Source: Borreliella garinii (GTDB taxonomy: Bacteria; Spirochaetota; Spirochaetia; JABEVK01). Taken from it: a DNA stretch of 34,892 nucleotides. The stretch spans positions 1 to 34,892 of the forward strand of contig DYOB01000017.1 in the NCBI GenBank assembly GCA_020720765.1, in the 5' to 3' direction. Position numbers and translations under genes: made by a program. This document shows, one piece after another, positions 1 through 9,577 of this stretch. Under the pieces are notes generated by a model. The model worked only from the letters and a program-made list of their open reading frames with translations, did no database searches and was not told the DNA's origin. How positions within the stretch are numbered: the stretch's first letter is position 1; every line of letters begins with the position of its first letter.

Positions 1-51
1 GAACTACGAGATGACACAGACGCTAGTTCCAATTGGATCTACCAACTTCTC

Positions 52-1407
52 GTGTCGCCATGGGCAACAAAGTATCACACAGTTCAACCTCAAGTAAATT
101 CCTGCGGTCTCAAGCGCAACAGGCTCTTAGGGGGGCTTTTAAGTTTCCTAATGATTATTTCACTTTTCATCCATGGGTTAGTCAGTGATAGGCAAATTCT
201 CGAAACTCAGACGGTGGATTCCATCGTCAACGATTTCGGCGGTTCTTTTTCCCTAGCTGGTCCCATCCTCGCAATACCTGCGACATACCAGGTTAGAAAT
301 TCGAATAATCGGTTAGAAACGGTCTCAACCTTTCTGTATATCTATCCTAACCAAATCACGGCAACGGGAACCTTAAAAATGGAGGACAAACGAAGAGGTA
401 TTTTCCATGCCCCCCTCTACCAGGGAAATTTGGAAATGGAAGGCTCACTTATTTGGGAAGAAGAATACTTCCGCAATCCTCAAAACCAGAACTTAAGCGT
501 GAATTATGGGCAAGCCAGTATTCTTTTTCTCATCGAAGACCCTCGTACCCTGAGTGGAACACCAAATTTTTCTGTCGATGGTGAAACTTTAGAATTTCGT
601 GGGGGGAATTCCATCCACGCCAGCACGTACCACGTTCTCGAAGCACCGTTTCCCATCAGCGGTTCTCAAAAGGCCTTGTGGAATTTCAAAGTGGATTTTC
701 ATGGAGGAAAAAACGTAAACTTTTTTCCCCTGGGTTCTGAATTTGAATTAAACCTTGAATCGGATTGGAATTCTCCGGCTTTTGAAGGGGCCTATTTACC
801 CCTGGATCATACTATCAATTCGAATGGGTTCAATGCCAATTGGCAGATTGCCCAAAGCGCCCAAGGGATGCCCAGGAGTATGACGAGGGACTTCGGAAAT
901 ACTGAACTCGATAAAGGCAGGTCATTGACCACGAGATTTTTTCAACCGGTAGGAAACTATCAAATGATCTACCGATCCTTACAGTACGCTATACTTTTTC
1001 TCTTGGTACCCTTTACCTTGTTTTTCCTCTGGGAAGTCTTTGCCAACCTCAACCTCCACCCCATACAATACCTTCTCACCGGGATTGCAAACCTTGTTTT
1101 TTATGTTCTCTTTCTCTCCCTTTCAGAATATATGAGTATTCTGCTTGCTTATAGCCTTGCAGCTTCGGCGTGTTCTCTGCTGATTATGTATTACGCTGTG
1201 AGCGTTCTAAAAACAGCTAGGCGCGGCTTGCTGATGCTCCTGGCACTGGGACTGCTGTACCTCTTTCTCTACTTTGTTCTGCAAAGCGAAGACTACGCGC
1301 TCATCTTGGGCTCCTTAATGCTCTTCGTCTTAGTCGCCATCGTGATGATCACGACAAGGAAAATCGAATGGGGAACTAAAAAATCAGAATTGGCTCCAAA
1401 GCCTTAG
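52..1407 (+). CDS. creD: CreD-family inner membrane protein (start uncertain, near window edge)
   Basis: C-terminal multi-TM region RSLQYAILFLLVPFTLFFLWEVFANLNLHPIQYLLTGIANLVFYVLFLSLSEYMSILLAY...LQSEDYALILGSLMLFVLVAIVMITTRKIEW is typical of CreD; GTG start at 52. Confidence 0.88.
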   Translation: MSPWATKYHTVQPQVNSCGLKRNRLLGGLLSFLMIISLFIHGLVSDRQILETQTVDSIVNDFGGSFSLAGPILAIPATYQVRNSNNRLETVSTFLYIYPNQITATGTLKMEDKRRGIFHAPLYQGNLEMEGSLIWEEEYFRNPQNQNLSVNYGQASILFLIEDPRTLSGTPNFSVDGETLEFRGGNSIHASTYHVLEAPFPISGSQKALWNFKVDFHGGKNVNFFPLGSEFELNLESDWNSPAFEGAYLPLDHTINSNGFNANWQIAQSAQGMPRSMTRDFGNTELDKGRSLTTRFFQPVGNYQMIYRSLQYAILFLLVPFTLFFLWEVFANLNLHPIQYLLTGIANLVFYVLFLSLSEYMSILLAYSLAASACSLLIMYYAVSVLKTARRGLLMLLALGLLYLFLYFVLQSEDYALILGSLMLFVLVAIVMITTRKIEWGTKKSELAPKP

Positions 1408-1423
1408 ACGGTATTCGTTTAAG

Positions 1424-1466
1424 AAAGACTCCTGCGAAACCTTATTTCGGGAGTCTTTTCTTGTTT
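1424..1466 (+). terminator. Intrinsic terminator after creD
   Basis: Stem aaagactcc (1424-1432) pairs with ggagtcttt (1450-1458), with an inner cgaaa/tttcg pairing, followed by a T-rich tail ttcttgtttt. Confidence 0.7.
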
Positions 1467-1496
1467 TAACTTCCCGGATTTCCTATACTTCCGGGA
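1461..1496 (+). promoter_or_regulatory. Putative promoter of phnF, leaderless type
   Basis: TTGTTT (1461-1466), 17-nt spacer, TATACT (1484-1489), 6 nt, ATG at 1496. The 7-bp inverted repeat TCCCGGA (1472-1478)/TCCGGGA (1490-1496) flanks the -10. Confidence 0.55.
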
Positions 1497-2188
1497 TGAA
1501 TTGGACCGTCTTCGACCATCTTCTAAAAAATATTCTCAAGGGGACTTTCCAACCCGGAGAGTTGCTTCCCTCTGAAAATGAAATTGTGAGACAATTCCAA
1601 GTTCCAAGGCTTTCCGTGAGAAGAGCCTGCGAAACCTTGGAACACCTCGGATACCTTACGAGTCAGCAGGGAGTCGGGCGTCGTGTCAGGCCATCAAGGG
1701 CGCCTTTAGTTCTCAGTCTGGTGAGAGAAGAAAGTTTTAGCGATAAAATGGCGAGAAGTGGAAAAAAAATTGAGACACGCATAGTCGCCAGCAGACTTGT
1801 AAAAGCCCGTCCCAAGGTTCAAAAAATCTTAGGGCTTAGAGGGAAAAGTGTTTTTAAACTTGCCCGCCTGAGAATCCTGGGCAAAACTCCAGTAGCTATC
1901 CATATTTCTTACCTAGACCCCGAAAAGTTTCCGAGCCTTGAAGAAAAAGGCAGGGAGGTCACGAGCCTCTTTGCCTATTTCCGGTCGGAAGGTTTCGATC
2001 AATTCGAAAAGAAAAGGGCAAGATTGAGCATCACTTTTCCGACATCGAGGGAACACGAAATTCTAGACTGCCCCGCCCTTGTACCCTTGGTGATGATCGA
2101 ATCAGAAACCCTCGACGCCCGCAACCAATTTGTCTTACAATACACGAAAATCCTTTATAGAAGCGACCTCTTTGTTTATGAATTTTAA
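1496..2188 (+). CDS. phnF: GntR-family (HutC/PhnF-like) transcriptional regulator
   Basis: N-terminal wHTH motif GTFQPGELLPSENEIVRQFQVPRLSVRRACETLEHLGYL; UTRA-like C-terminus; adjacent to phnG. Confidence 0.88.
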   Translation: MNWTVFDHLLKNILKGTFQPGELLPSENEIVRQFQVPRLSVRRACETLEHLGYLTSQQGVGRRVRPSRAPLVLSLVREESFSDKMARSGKKIETRIVASRLVKARPKVQKILGLRGKSVFKLARLRILGKTPVAIHISYLDPEKFPSLEEKGREVTSLFAYFRSEGFDQFEKKRARLSITFPTSREHEILDCPALVPLVMIESETLDARNQFVLQYTKILYRSDLFVYEF

Positions 2189-2250
2189 GGTTCAATATTC
2201 ATTAGACGCTCATCAGAAATAAACAAATATTTCACAATTAACTCATCTTT

Positions 2251-2270
2251 CTAACTTGGCGCCAAGTTAG
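2251..2270. promoter_or_regulatory. Perfect 20-bp palindrome upstream of phnG, candidate PhnF operator
   Basis: CTAACTTGGC|GCCAAGTTAG, 9 nt upstream of the phnG ATG (2280), overlapping the candidate -10 TAGTTT (2268-2273). Confidence 0.65.
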
Positions 2271-2279
2271 TTTAACGCC

Positions 2280-2714
2280 ATGATCGGACGAAGACAGCGA
2301 ACAAGAATTCTCATACTCGAAGGCGGTGTACTTGCACACGAACTTGCTAATGAAATTCGCTCCCAACATACCATAACTGTCTTGGATGAAAGCGATGAAT
2401 GCCTGGTCATGATTAAAAACCGTGAGACTGCAAGAAACACTTCCTTTTACCTTGGGGAGGTGCTTGTGACCGAGGCGAAAGTTTTACTTAATGAGGTTAC
2501 AGGTTTGGGACTTATCCAAGGTCATTCATCAGAAAAAGCCCTTGATCTCGCAGTGATAGATGCGGCTTACCAAGCCCAACTGCCTAACGTGCATACCTGG
2601 GATCATAAGCTGCTTTCAGCTGAAAAACTTATAGAGGAAAAACGGCGGGAAGAAGATTTAAACATCCTGGCAAGCCGGGTGGAGTTTGAATCCATGGACA
2701 GGGAGTCAGAATGA
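2280..2714 (+). CDS. phnG: Phosphonate C-P lyase system protein PhnG
   Basis: CLVMIKNRETARNTSFYLGEVLVTEAKV...G.GLIQGHSSEKALDLAVIDAAYQAQLP matches PhnG; position in locus. Confidence 0.92.
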   Translation: MIGRRQRTRILILEGGVLAHELANEIRSQHTITVLDESDECLVMIKNRETARNTSFYLGEVLVTEAKVLLNEVTGLGLIQGHSSEKALDLAVIDAAYQAQLPNVHTWDHKLLSAEKLIEEKRREEDLNILASRVEFESMDRESE

Positions 2715-3313
2715 AAACCGACTGGACTCTTTTGACTCAGAGCTCGTTCCGCAAACTCCTAAAAGCGTTTTCCCAACCGGGATCAATCCAAGATTTAAGC
2801 GCAGAACTTAAGCAAATGGACCAGGCTATTCCCATAGAAAATATTCTCGTACTCGTGGCGAGAACCCTGCTGGACCCGGAAACTTCTTTTTCAGTTGTGG
2901 GCCGGGATACTGAGAATTGGGCAAGCTGGATCAATCGTTTAACTTATTGTCGTCCGGTTCCACCGGAACAACGATCATCCTTTGTCTTCACCGATGCGAG
3001 GACCGATTCCGGTTTCGTTTCTGATGCCGTTTCTCTAGCCGATTCCGGCGACCTAATTGATCCTCAGCTCGGGTCAACTGTCATCGTATTGGTTCAAGAT
3101 TTTATTGGAAAGGATGTTCTGTTAAGCGGTCCTGGAATCAAAACGACTACTTCCATAACCCTTCCCTTTTATGATCTGTGGAAGCAGGTACGGGACGAAA
3201 AAGTGAAAGAATTTCCTTTAGGAATCGATATGCTTTTCATCACACCAAAAGGTTCACTCATCGGGATTCCAAGAACCACTAAAATAACCCCGGTTTTTCA
3301 GGAGGTAAACTAA
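2711..3313 (+). CDS. phnH: Phosphonate C-P lyase system protein PhnH
   Basis: SSFRKLLKAFSQPGSIQDL N-terminal signature, LSGPGIKTTTSI motif; 4-nt overlap with phnG. Confidence 0.92.
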   Translation: MKTDWTLLTQSSFRKLLKAFSQPGSIQDLSAELKQMDQAIPIENILVLVARTLLDPETSFSVVGRDTENWASWINRLTYCRPVPPEQRSSFVFTDARTDSGFVSDAVSLADSGDLIDPQLGSTVIVLVQDFIGKDVLLSGPGIKTTTSITLPFYDLWKQVRDEKVKEFPLGIDMLFITPKGSLIGIPRTTKITPVFQEVN

Positions 3314-4467
3314 TGGCCTACGTTGCCGTGCGTGGTGGTGAAGCCGCGATAGATACCTCTGTCCTTCTTCTCGAGAAAAAAAACCTTGGTGATGGACTTC
3401 CCCTCGAACTAGAGAGCATTCGAAAAAGGCTTTGGTCCCTTGCCGACCAAATCATGTCGGAAAGCTCGCTTTATGATCCTCTTCTTGCGGCACTTGCTAT
3501 TAAACAAGGGGGAGGGAGCCCGGAAGAAGCGGTTTTTCTTTTGCGAGCCTTCCGGTCAACTGTACCCCGCAAGTTTTATACCCGTCTTGTCCTGCCTGAA
3601 AACATGCGTGTAAGCAGGCGCATCAGTTCGAGTTTTAAAGAAATCCCGGGTGGTCAAATTTTAGGCGGTTCCCCGGATTATTCCCATAGGATTCTTGATT
3701 TTTCGTTGGTCGTTGAAGACGGTGAATTGCTTAAAAACAAACTCCAGCATATGGAAAAAGAGTTGAAAAAACTGGTCAAGCAGTCCAAAAACTCCGGGAA
3801 ATCAACTTCTTTCTTGATAAATAATGAGACCTTAACGAGAATTCCCAAGGTGGCTGATTATTTGCGGAAAATAGGTTTCCTCCGTCACCATAAAGTCGAT
3901 GAAAGTGAACCTGATGATATCACAAAAAAAATATTGACTTTCCCCACTACACGGTCCCAGCGTCTCCAGACCTTAACCCGAGGGCAGACCGGTGCGGTTA
4001 CTGCCTTGGCCTACGCCTCCTTAAGGGGTTACGGGGGAGGCAATCTCCACCCGACTGTCGGAGAACTCCGCGTTGGAACCCTTCCCCTCTACGTCCCGGA
4101 CCCGCTTTCCGGCGAAGATCCCGAGGATGACTATTTTTTTGGAGAAATTGAAGTCACTGAAGTCGAATCACTTGTACCCTTTGTCCAGGAATCTATGGAT
4201 ATGCCGGGAAAGACCTCGATAGAATTTGACCTGGGTTACGGAATATGTTTTGGTCAAAATGATACCAAGGCCATTGCGATGAGTATTTTAGACAGCAGCC
4301 TCGAAAGACCCGATCCGAACTTTGCAGTGAGTGATGAAGAATTTGTCCTCCTTCATATTGACTGTGTGGAAGCCACGGGTTTTATCTCCCACCTAAAGCT
4401 GCCGCATTACGTGACCTTTCAAGCTAAGCTCAACTCTTTGAGAAAAGTGAAAGAGGAAAATTCATGA
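3313..4467 (+). CDS. phnI: C-P lyase core complex protein PhnI
   Basis: MAYVAVRGGEAAIDTS N-terminus, PTVGELRVGTLPLYVPDP, GYGICFGQNDTKAIAMSILDSSL. Confidence 0.95.
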   Translation: MAYVAVRGGEAAIDTSVLLLEKKNLGDGLPLELESIRKRLWSLADQIMSESSLYDPLLAALAIKQGGGSPEEAVFLLRAFRSTVPRKFYTRLVLPENMRVSRRISSSFKEIPGGQILGGSPDYSHRILDFSLVVEDGELLKNKLQHMEKELKKLVKQSKNSGKSTSFLINNETLTRIPKVADYLRKIGFLRHHKVDESEPDDITKKILTFPTTRSQRLQTLTRGQTGAVTALAYASLRGYGGGNLHPTVGELRVGTLPLYVPDPLSGEDPEDDYFFGEIEVTEVESLVPFVQESMDMPGKTSIEFDLGYGICFGQNDTKAIAMSILDSSLERPDPNFAVSDEEFVLLHIDCVEATGFISHLKLPHYVTFQAKLNSLRKVKEENS

Positions 4468-5288
4468 AAACACATTACGGTTTTTTTGATGAAGCAAGTA
4501 AAAGGGAAATCCGACGCACCATTCTCAAAGCGGTTTGCATACCGGGGTACCAGGTTCCTTTTGCCTCGCGCGAAATGCCCGTCGCAAGAGGATGGGGAAC
4601 CGGGGGTATCCAAGTTACGCTATCCCTTCTCGGCCCCGGTGATGTCTTAAAAGTTATAGACCAGGGAGCTGATGATTCTGTCAATGCCGTCAATATAAAA
4701 AAACTCGTCGCGAAAACCTCCCCAGACATTCAGACGACGACTTCAACCGAAAAAGCAACACTGATCCAGTCCCGACACAGAATACCTGAACACCCGTTAG
4801 AAGAAGATCAAATTCTTATTCTCCAGGTTCCAATTCCAGAGCCCTTGAGATTTGTTGAACCCAGCGAGTATAAAACAAAGGTCCTACATTCAGAAAAGAA
4901 CTACAGCGGTGCCTATCTTTCCCTTCTGGAGGAAGTTCTGAGATACGGAAGAATGACAACCGGCGCGGATCACCCTGTTATGGTTGAAGGCGGTTACGTT
5001 ATGGCACCGAGTCCCATCCCCAAGTGGGACAATTTTAAAATGGACCGGAACCCCGCCCTTGTTTTATTCGGTGCAGGAAGGGAAAAGAAAATTTATGCCA
5101 TACCCCCTTTTACTTCCGTAAAGTCCCTGGATTTCGAGGATGTCCCCTTTGAAAGGGAAGACTTTAAGGGAGCTGTGTGCCGGATCTGTGGAAAATCCAA
5201 AGTTTTTCTCGATGAAATGATAGACTCCGGCTCGGGTTCTGTCACCTACCAATGCAACGACACGAGTTATTGCAAGGAAGAACGATGA
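4464..5288 (+). CDS. phnJ: C-P lyase radical-SAM catalytic subunit PhnJ
   Basis: GYQVPFASREMPVARGWGTGGIQVTLSLLGPGDVLKVIDQGADDSVNAVNIKK and the PhnJ cysteine pattern CX2CX21C followed by NDTSYC. Confidence 0.96.
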   Translation: MKTHYGFFDEASKREIRRTILKAVCIPGYQVPFASREMPVARGWGTGGIQVTLSLLGPGDVLKVIDQGADDSVNAVNIKKLVAKTSPDIQTTTSTEKATLIQSRHRIPEHPLEEDQILILQVPIPEPLRFVEPSEYKTKVLHSEKNYSGAYLSLLEEVLRYGRMTTGADHPVMVEGGYVMAPSPIPKWDNFKMDRNPALVLFGAGREKKIYAIPPFTSVKSLDFEDVPFEREDFKGAVCRICGKSKVFLDEMIDSGSGSVTYQCNDTSYCKEER

Positions 5289-6070
5289 CAGAACAAAAAC
5301 CAATTTTACGGGTTCGCAATCTCAAACAGAGTTATCAAAATGGCTCAGGAATAATCCACGCCTTGCGGAATGTCTCTTTTAATCTATTCCCGGGAGAAAT
5401 TTTGGGAATAGTCGGGGAAAGCGGTTCGGGCAAGTCCACTCTCATGAGAGCCTTGTACCTGGATGAAGTTCCCCTGGAAGGAGAACTATTCTTGGAAAAC
5501 ATCGAGGAAGGACTTACAAATATTTTTACCCTAAGTTCACAGCGGCGCAGGAAAATTAAAAACCAGGTCCTGGGAAAAGTGTACCAAAACCCACGCGCTG
5601 GCCTCAAGATGGACTTTTCAGCTCTTGCCAACGTATGCGAAAAAATGATCGATGAGGGAAACCGTAACGTCGGTAAGATGACGCAGAGGGGGCGGGAATT
5701 ATTGGGGGCGGTAAAGATTCCCCTGACCAGGGAGAAGGATCCTCCGAAGAATTTCTCCGGAGGGATGCAACAGAGGGTACAAATTGCTAAAGCTCTTTCC
5801 AATAATCCTCCCATTCTTCTACTAGATGAAGTAACAACGGGTCTGGATCTTTCTGTGCAGGCAAAGGTTTTAGACATTATCAAGGAACTGCGTCATGCGA
5901 TGGGAATGAGTATCATCATCGTCTCCCATGATTTGGCTGTTGTGCGTCTTCTTGCAGACCGGACCCTGGTGATGCTTAACGGTGAAATTATTGAACATGG
6001 GTTGACAGATCAAATACTGGAAGACCCCCAGCACCCCTACTCTCAAGAATTGGTCCAGTCATTACTGTAA
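5285..6070 (+). CDS. phnK: Phosphonate C-P lyase ABC-type protein PhnK
   Basis: Walker A GESGSGKST, signature FSGGMQQRVQIAKAL, LLLDEVTTGLDLSVQAKVLD. ATGA overlap with phnJ makes 5285 the likely start rather than 5252. Confidence 0.93.
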   Translation: MTEQKPILRVRNLKQSYQNGSGIIHALRNVSFNLFPGEILGIVGESGSGKSTLMRALYLDEVPLEGELFLENIEEGLTNIFTLSSQRRRKIKNQVLGKVYQNPRAGLKMDFSALANVCEKMIDEGNRNVGKMTQRGRELLGAVKIPLTREKDPPKNFSGGMQQRVQIAKALSNNPPILLLDEVTTGLDLSVQAKVLDIIKELRHAMGMSIIIVSHDLAVVRLLADRTLVMLNGEIIEHGLTDQILEDPQHPYSQELVQSLL

Positions 6071-6085
6071 GGAGAAAAAAGTCGA

Positions 6086-7300
6086 ATGAGAAGTTTAATT
6101 CAACAGGGTTCGCATAAAGAAACACGGATCCTAAGAGGTGGAAGAATCGTCACCCCTGACGGAATTCTTGAAGAATATGAAATACATATCAAGGATGGTA
6201 TTATTTCAGAAATACGCCCTGAAACAACGGAAGAAACTGAACATACCTTAAACCTCGCCTCCTGTTACATTTTACCGGGGCTCATCGACATCCACAGCGA
6301 CTATATCGAACATATGGCCGCTCCGAGGCCTACCGCTATGCTGAACATCCCCCTAGCGTTAAGGGAATGCGAAAGGGAACTGATTTCACACGGTATTACC
6401 ACCATGTACCATTCCATTTCCCTCCATCAGAGTACGGATTTCCCAGACAATCCTATCCGCCAGCCGGAACAGATCGACAAATTGGTTTCCCTTATCAGCT
6501 CCAGCCGTGTCGGTCTCCACCAGATCCACCATAGATTTCATGCACGCTTCGAGGTGGACAATTTCGGTATGGTAGAAAAAATCAAATGTTATATTCAAAA
6601 CGGAGATATTCACCTGATTTCTTTTATGGATCACACGCCCGGTCAAGGCCAATACCGCAATATGGAAATCTTCCGTAAAACCCTTAAAGGCTACCGTGCC
6701 GGAATTACAGACTCCGATGTAGAGAGTTTAGTCAAGGAAAGACAGACCAAAGAAAAGCTGAGTTTAAACACCCTAAAAGAACTGGCCGACCTCGCTTTGG
6801 CACACGACGTTGCAATAGCATCACACGACGACGACACCCTGACAAAATTGGGACTGATGAAGGAAATGGGCGTGACAATCAGCGAATTCCCCATAACCAT
6901 GGAAGTCGCCGTGGAAGCACGCAGGTTGGGGATGCATACAGTACTTGGTGCTCCTAACATACTTTTGGGCGGCTCTCATTCCGGAAACCTCAGCGCGGAG
7001 AAGGCCATCCTCGAAGGCGCTGTGGACACCTTGTGCTCGGACTACTACCCCGCTTCCATGCTCCACGCTGTTTTTCAGATGCACCAGCGCCATAATCTAC
7101 CGCTCAGCGACTTGGTGAATTTAGTCTCGCTCAATCCTGCACGGGCAGTGGGAATCGGGGATATGACTGGCTCGATAACCGTGGGCAAACAAGCCGACTT
7201 GGTTATCGTCGAGCTTCTACCGGACGGCTATCCTTTCGTCCGTGATGTTTTAGTAGAAGGCTATCACCTCTTTTCTTCACGCTATCGAGGAATCCTATGA
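6086..7300 (+). CDS. phnM: Alpha-D-ribose 1-methylphosphonate 5-triphosphate diphosphatase PhnM
   Basis: Amidohydrolase motifs [45 protein letters not shown]-like SD. Confidence 0.94.
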   Translation: MRSLIQQGSHKETRILRGGRIVTPDGILEEYEIHIKDGIISEIRPETTEETEHTLNLASCYILPGLIDIHSDYIEHMAAPRPTAMLNIPLALRECERELISHGITTMYHSISLHQSTDFPDNPIRQPEQIDKLVSLISSSRVGLHQIHHRFHARFEVDNFGMVEKIKCYIQNGDIHLISFMDHTPGQGQYRNMEIFRKTLKGYRAGITDSDVESLVKERQTKEKLSLNTLKELADLALAHDVAIASHDDDTLTKLGLMKEMGVTISEFPITMEVAVEARRLGMHTVLGAPNILLGGSHSGNLSAEKAILEGAVDTLCSDYYPASMLHAVFQMHQRHNLPLSDLVNLVSLNPARAVGIGDMTGSITVGKQADLVIVELLPDGYPFVRDVLVEGYHLFSSRYRGIL

Positions 7301-7923
7301 ACGAAAAAGTTTTAGGCATAGAGCCATTTTTTCATCCGGGGTCCCAGATCAGTCAAAGCACGTTTGGTGTCTACACCGAAATAGGGCCTGAAAACTATTT
7401 CGAGAACGTCGCCTTCGGTGATTTTTCGTACTCAGGCCTTCATTGCTTCCTACAAAACACCGAGGTGGGAAAATTTGTGAATATCGCCGCCATGGTCAGG
7501 GTCGGCCCTACCAACCACCCCATGGAACGCCCCACAATGCACCATTTCACTTATAGAAGAAAACTTTATGGATTCTCCGAAACCGACGACGCTGATTTTT
7601 TTCATCAAAGACAGAACAAAAAAACCATCATCGGACACGATGTCTGGTTGGGTCATGCTAGTATAATTTTACCTGGTGTTAGGGTCGGTGACGGAGCCGT
7701 TGTCGGAAGCGGAACGATAGTGACGAAAGATGTACCGCCTTATGCAGTCGTCGTGGGAAACCCGGCAAGGGTAGCCCGCCTCCGGTTTAACGAAAAGGAA
7801 ATTGACCAGTTAAAAAACCTTCAATGGTGGAATTGGCCTGTGGATGTCATTCAGAAAAGGTTGGATTCATTTTCCTTAAATATCAATGATTTCCTTGAGT
7901 TGTATTCAAAGGAGTTTGTATGA
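7297..7923 (+). CDS. Left-handed beta-helix (hexapeptide) transferase, phosphonate-locus family (DapH/PhnO-like)
   Basis: [53 protein letters not shown] hexapeptide repeats; embedded between phnM and phnL with ATGA overlaps. Confidence 0.88.
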   Translation: MNEKVLGIEPFFHPGSQISQSTFGVYTEIGPENYFENVAFGDFSYSGLHCFLQNTEVGKFVNIAAMVRVGPTNHPMERPTMHHFTYRRKLYGFSETDDADFFHQRQNKKTIIGHDVWLGHASIILPGVRVGDGAVVGSGTIVTKDVPPYAVVVGNPARVARLRFNEKEIDQLKNLQWWNWPVDVIQKRLDSFSLNINDFLELYSKEFV

Positions 7924-8621
7924 ACCCGCTTCTTGAAATTCATAACCTCTCTAAAACATTTAAACTTCATGCCCAGGAAAGATCCATAGTCGGTTGTAAT
8001 AATATTTCCTTCAGTATGAACTCCGGGGATTTTATCGGGATTACCGGAAAAAGCGGCAGCGGTAAATCAACGGTTCTCAAAATGATATACAGAACTTACC
8101 TGCCTCAGGAAGGGGAAATATTCTACGAATCCCTACTCTGGGGAAAGGTCAGTCTCTCAACACTCGATGAACAAAAGATCCTCTACCTGAGAAAAAAAGA
8201 GATAGGGTACGTGAGCCAATTTCTCCATGTCATACCCAGGACAACGGCAAGGGAAATTATCGAAAACGCGGTTCTGGAATCGGGGGGACTACCCGACGAG
8301 GCGCACGTTGAGGCTGTCCGAATGTTGCAGCATTTTGAACTCGCCGAAAGTTTATGGGATTCTTACCCTCAGACTTTTAGCGGCGGTGAAAAACTCAGGT
8401 TGAACATCGCCCGAGCCATGGTGAAACACCCCAGGCTCTTACTCTTGGACGAACCAACTGCGAGTCTGGATTCGAGCTCAAAACAAAAAGTCAGGGTGCT
8501 GATAGAACAATTAAAAAATGAAGGTACGACCATGCTGGGGATATTCCACGACCTGGAGTTTATGGAAGGTTTATGCGACCGGGAGTACGCGATGAGTTCC
8601 GGAAAGGCGGCCCAAACATGA
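7920..8621 (+). CDS. phnL: Phosphonate C-P lyase ABC-type protein PhnL
   Basis: Walker [25 protein letters not shown], signature [27 protein letters not shown]. Confidence 0.93.
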   Translation: MNPLLEIHNLSKTFKLHAQERSIVGCNNISFSMNSGDFIGITGKSGSGKSTVLKMIYRTYLPQEGEIFYESLLWGKVSLSTLDEQKILYLRKKEIGYVSQFLHVIPRTTAREIIENAVLESGGLPDEAHVEAVRMLQHFELAESLWDSYPQTFSGGEKLRLNIARAMVKHPRLLLLDEPTASLDSSSKQKVRVLIEQLKNEGTTMLGIFHDLEFMEGLCDREYAMSSGKAAQT

Positions 8622-9511
8622 AAGCCGACCTTCATATGCATTCGCGTTATTCTGATGGTTCCGAGTCCCTGGAATCCTTGATGGAGATGGCTGTTAGACG
8701 GGGACTCACCCACGTTTCTGTCACCGACCATGACTCTACCCGTAGCCAGTTGGCTGCCGCGGAAGAAGCGCATCGCCATGGATTGGGCTATATCACGGGG
8801 ATTGAGATTTCTGCCAAGGATCCCGTTTCCAAAAGAAAAGTCCATATTTTGGGTTACGGGTTTCCCCTTCCTTCCCCGCGTTTGGAATCTTCAGTTCATA
8901 CGATCCTTAAACAAAGAGACTCGATGACGAGAAGGCAGGTTCAGATTCTCAGAGATCTCGGTTATCCGCTTTCTATTTCGGAAGTGGAAGATGAAGCGGG
9001 AAATCTTACCGTCCTTTATAAACAGCACATTATGGCCGTACTCGCAAGGAAGGGAATTGCGGATGGATTAAGGGGTGATTTTTATCAGAAGACCTTTAAG
9101 AATGGGGGACCTTGCGATCTTGAAATCACCTATATCGATGCCACCTTGGCAATCCAAGCGATAAGGGAGGCAGGAGGTTTTCCTGTTTTAGCCCACCCAG
9201 GTCAGGGTGAGGTCCAGGACCTCCTCCCCTTCCTGAAACTATCGGGTTTAGCGGGGGTGGAACTCGAACACCCGGATAACCCGCCAGGACTGAAAGCAGA
9301 ACTCAGGGAATGGGCTACGCAACTTAAAATCATTCTTACCGGAGGCAGCGATTACCATGGTTTTTACGGAAACGAGCCCGAAGTTGGAAGTTTCCTTGCC
9401 CCTGATGTGGATTTATTGACAGAATGGGCATTTTGTACAATGGGTAAATTGAGAGATTTAGTTAAATGCTCATGCAATAATAACCATTTGTTAACACTGT
9501 CTCACAGATAA
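8618..9511 (+). CDS. PHP-domain phosphoesterase, probably phosphoribosyl 1,2-cyclic phosphate phosphodiesterase (PhnPP-like)
   Basis: PHP motifs ADLHMHSRYSDG, VTDHDS, GIEIS, VLAHPGQ, GGSDYHG; ATGA overlap with phnL sets the start at 8618. Confidence 0.85.
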   Translation: MKADLHMHSRYSDGSESLESLMEMAVRRGLTHVSVTDHDSTRSQLAAAEEAHRHGLGYITGIEISAKDPVSKRKVHILGYGFPLPSPRLESSVHTILKQRDSMTRRQVQILRDLGYPLSISEVEDEAGNLTVLYKQHIMAVLARKGIADGLRGDFYQKTFKNGGPCDLEITYIDATLAIQAIREAGGFPVLAHPGQGEVQDLLPFLKLSGLAGVELEHPDNPPGLKAELREWATQLKIILTGGSDYHGFYGNEPEVGSFLAPDVDLLTEWAFCTMGKLRDLVKCSCNNNHLLTLSHR

Positions 9512-9534
9512 TGATAGTTAAGAAAACGAATAAA

Positions 9535-9551
9535 CCGTCTCGTTGAGGCGG
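9535..9551 (+). other. Short intercistronic stem-loop between the C-P lyase and transporter genes
   Basis: ccgtctc-gtt-gaggcgg, 7-bp stem (one G-T), not followed by a T-run. Confidence 0.45.
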
Positions 9552-9577
9552 AGAAGTATTGAAAAAGGAAGGTCATT

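Noticed and set aside
5335-5883. 182-aa minus-strand ORF opposite phnK
   Set aside because: Antisense to a clearly conserved ABC protein; low-complexity Ser/Arg-rich translation typical of shadow ORFs.
8369-8845. 158-aa minus-strand ORF across phnL and the PHP gene
   Set aside because: Antisense to two conserved genes; no recognisable motif.
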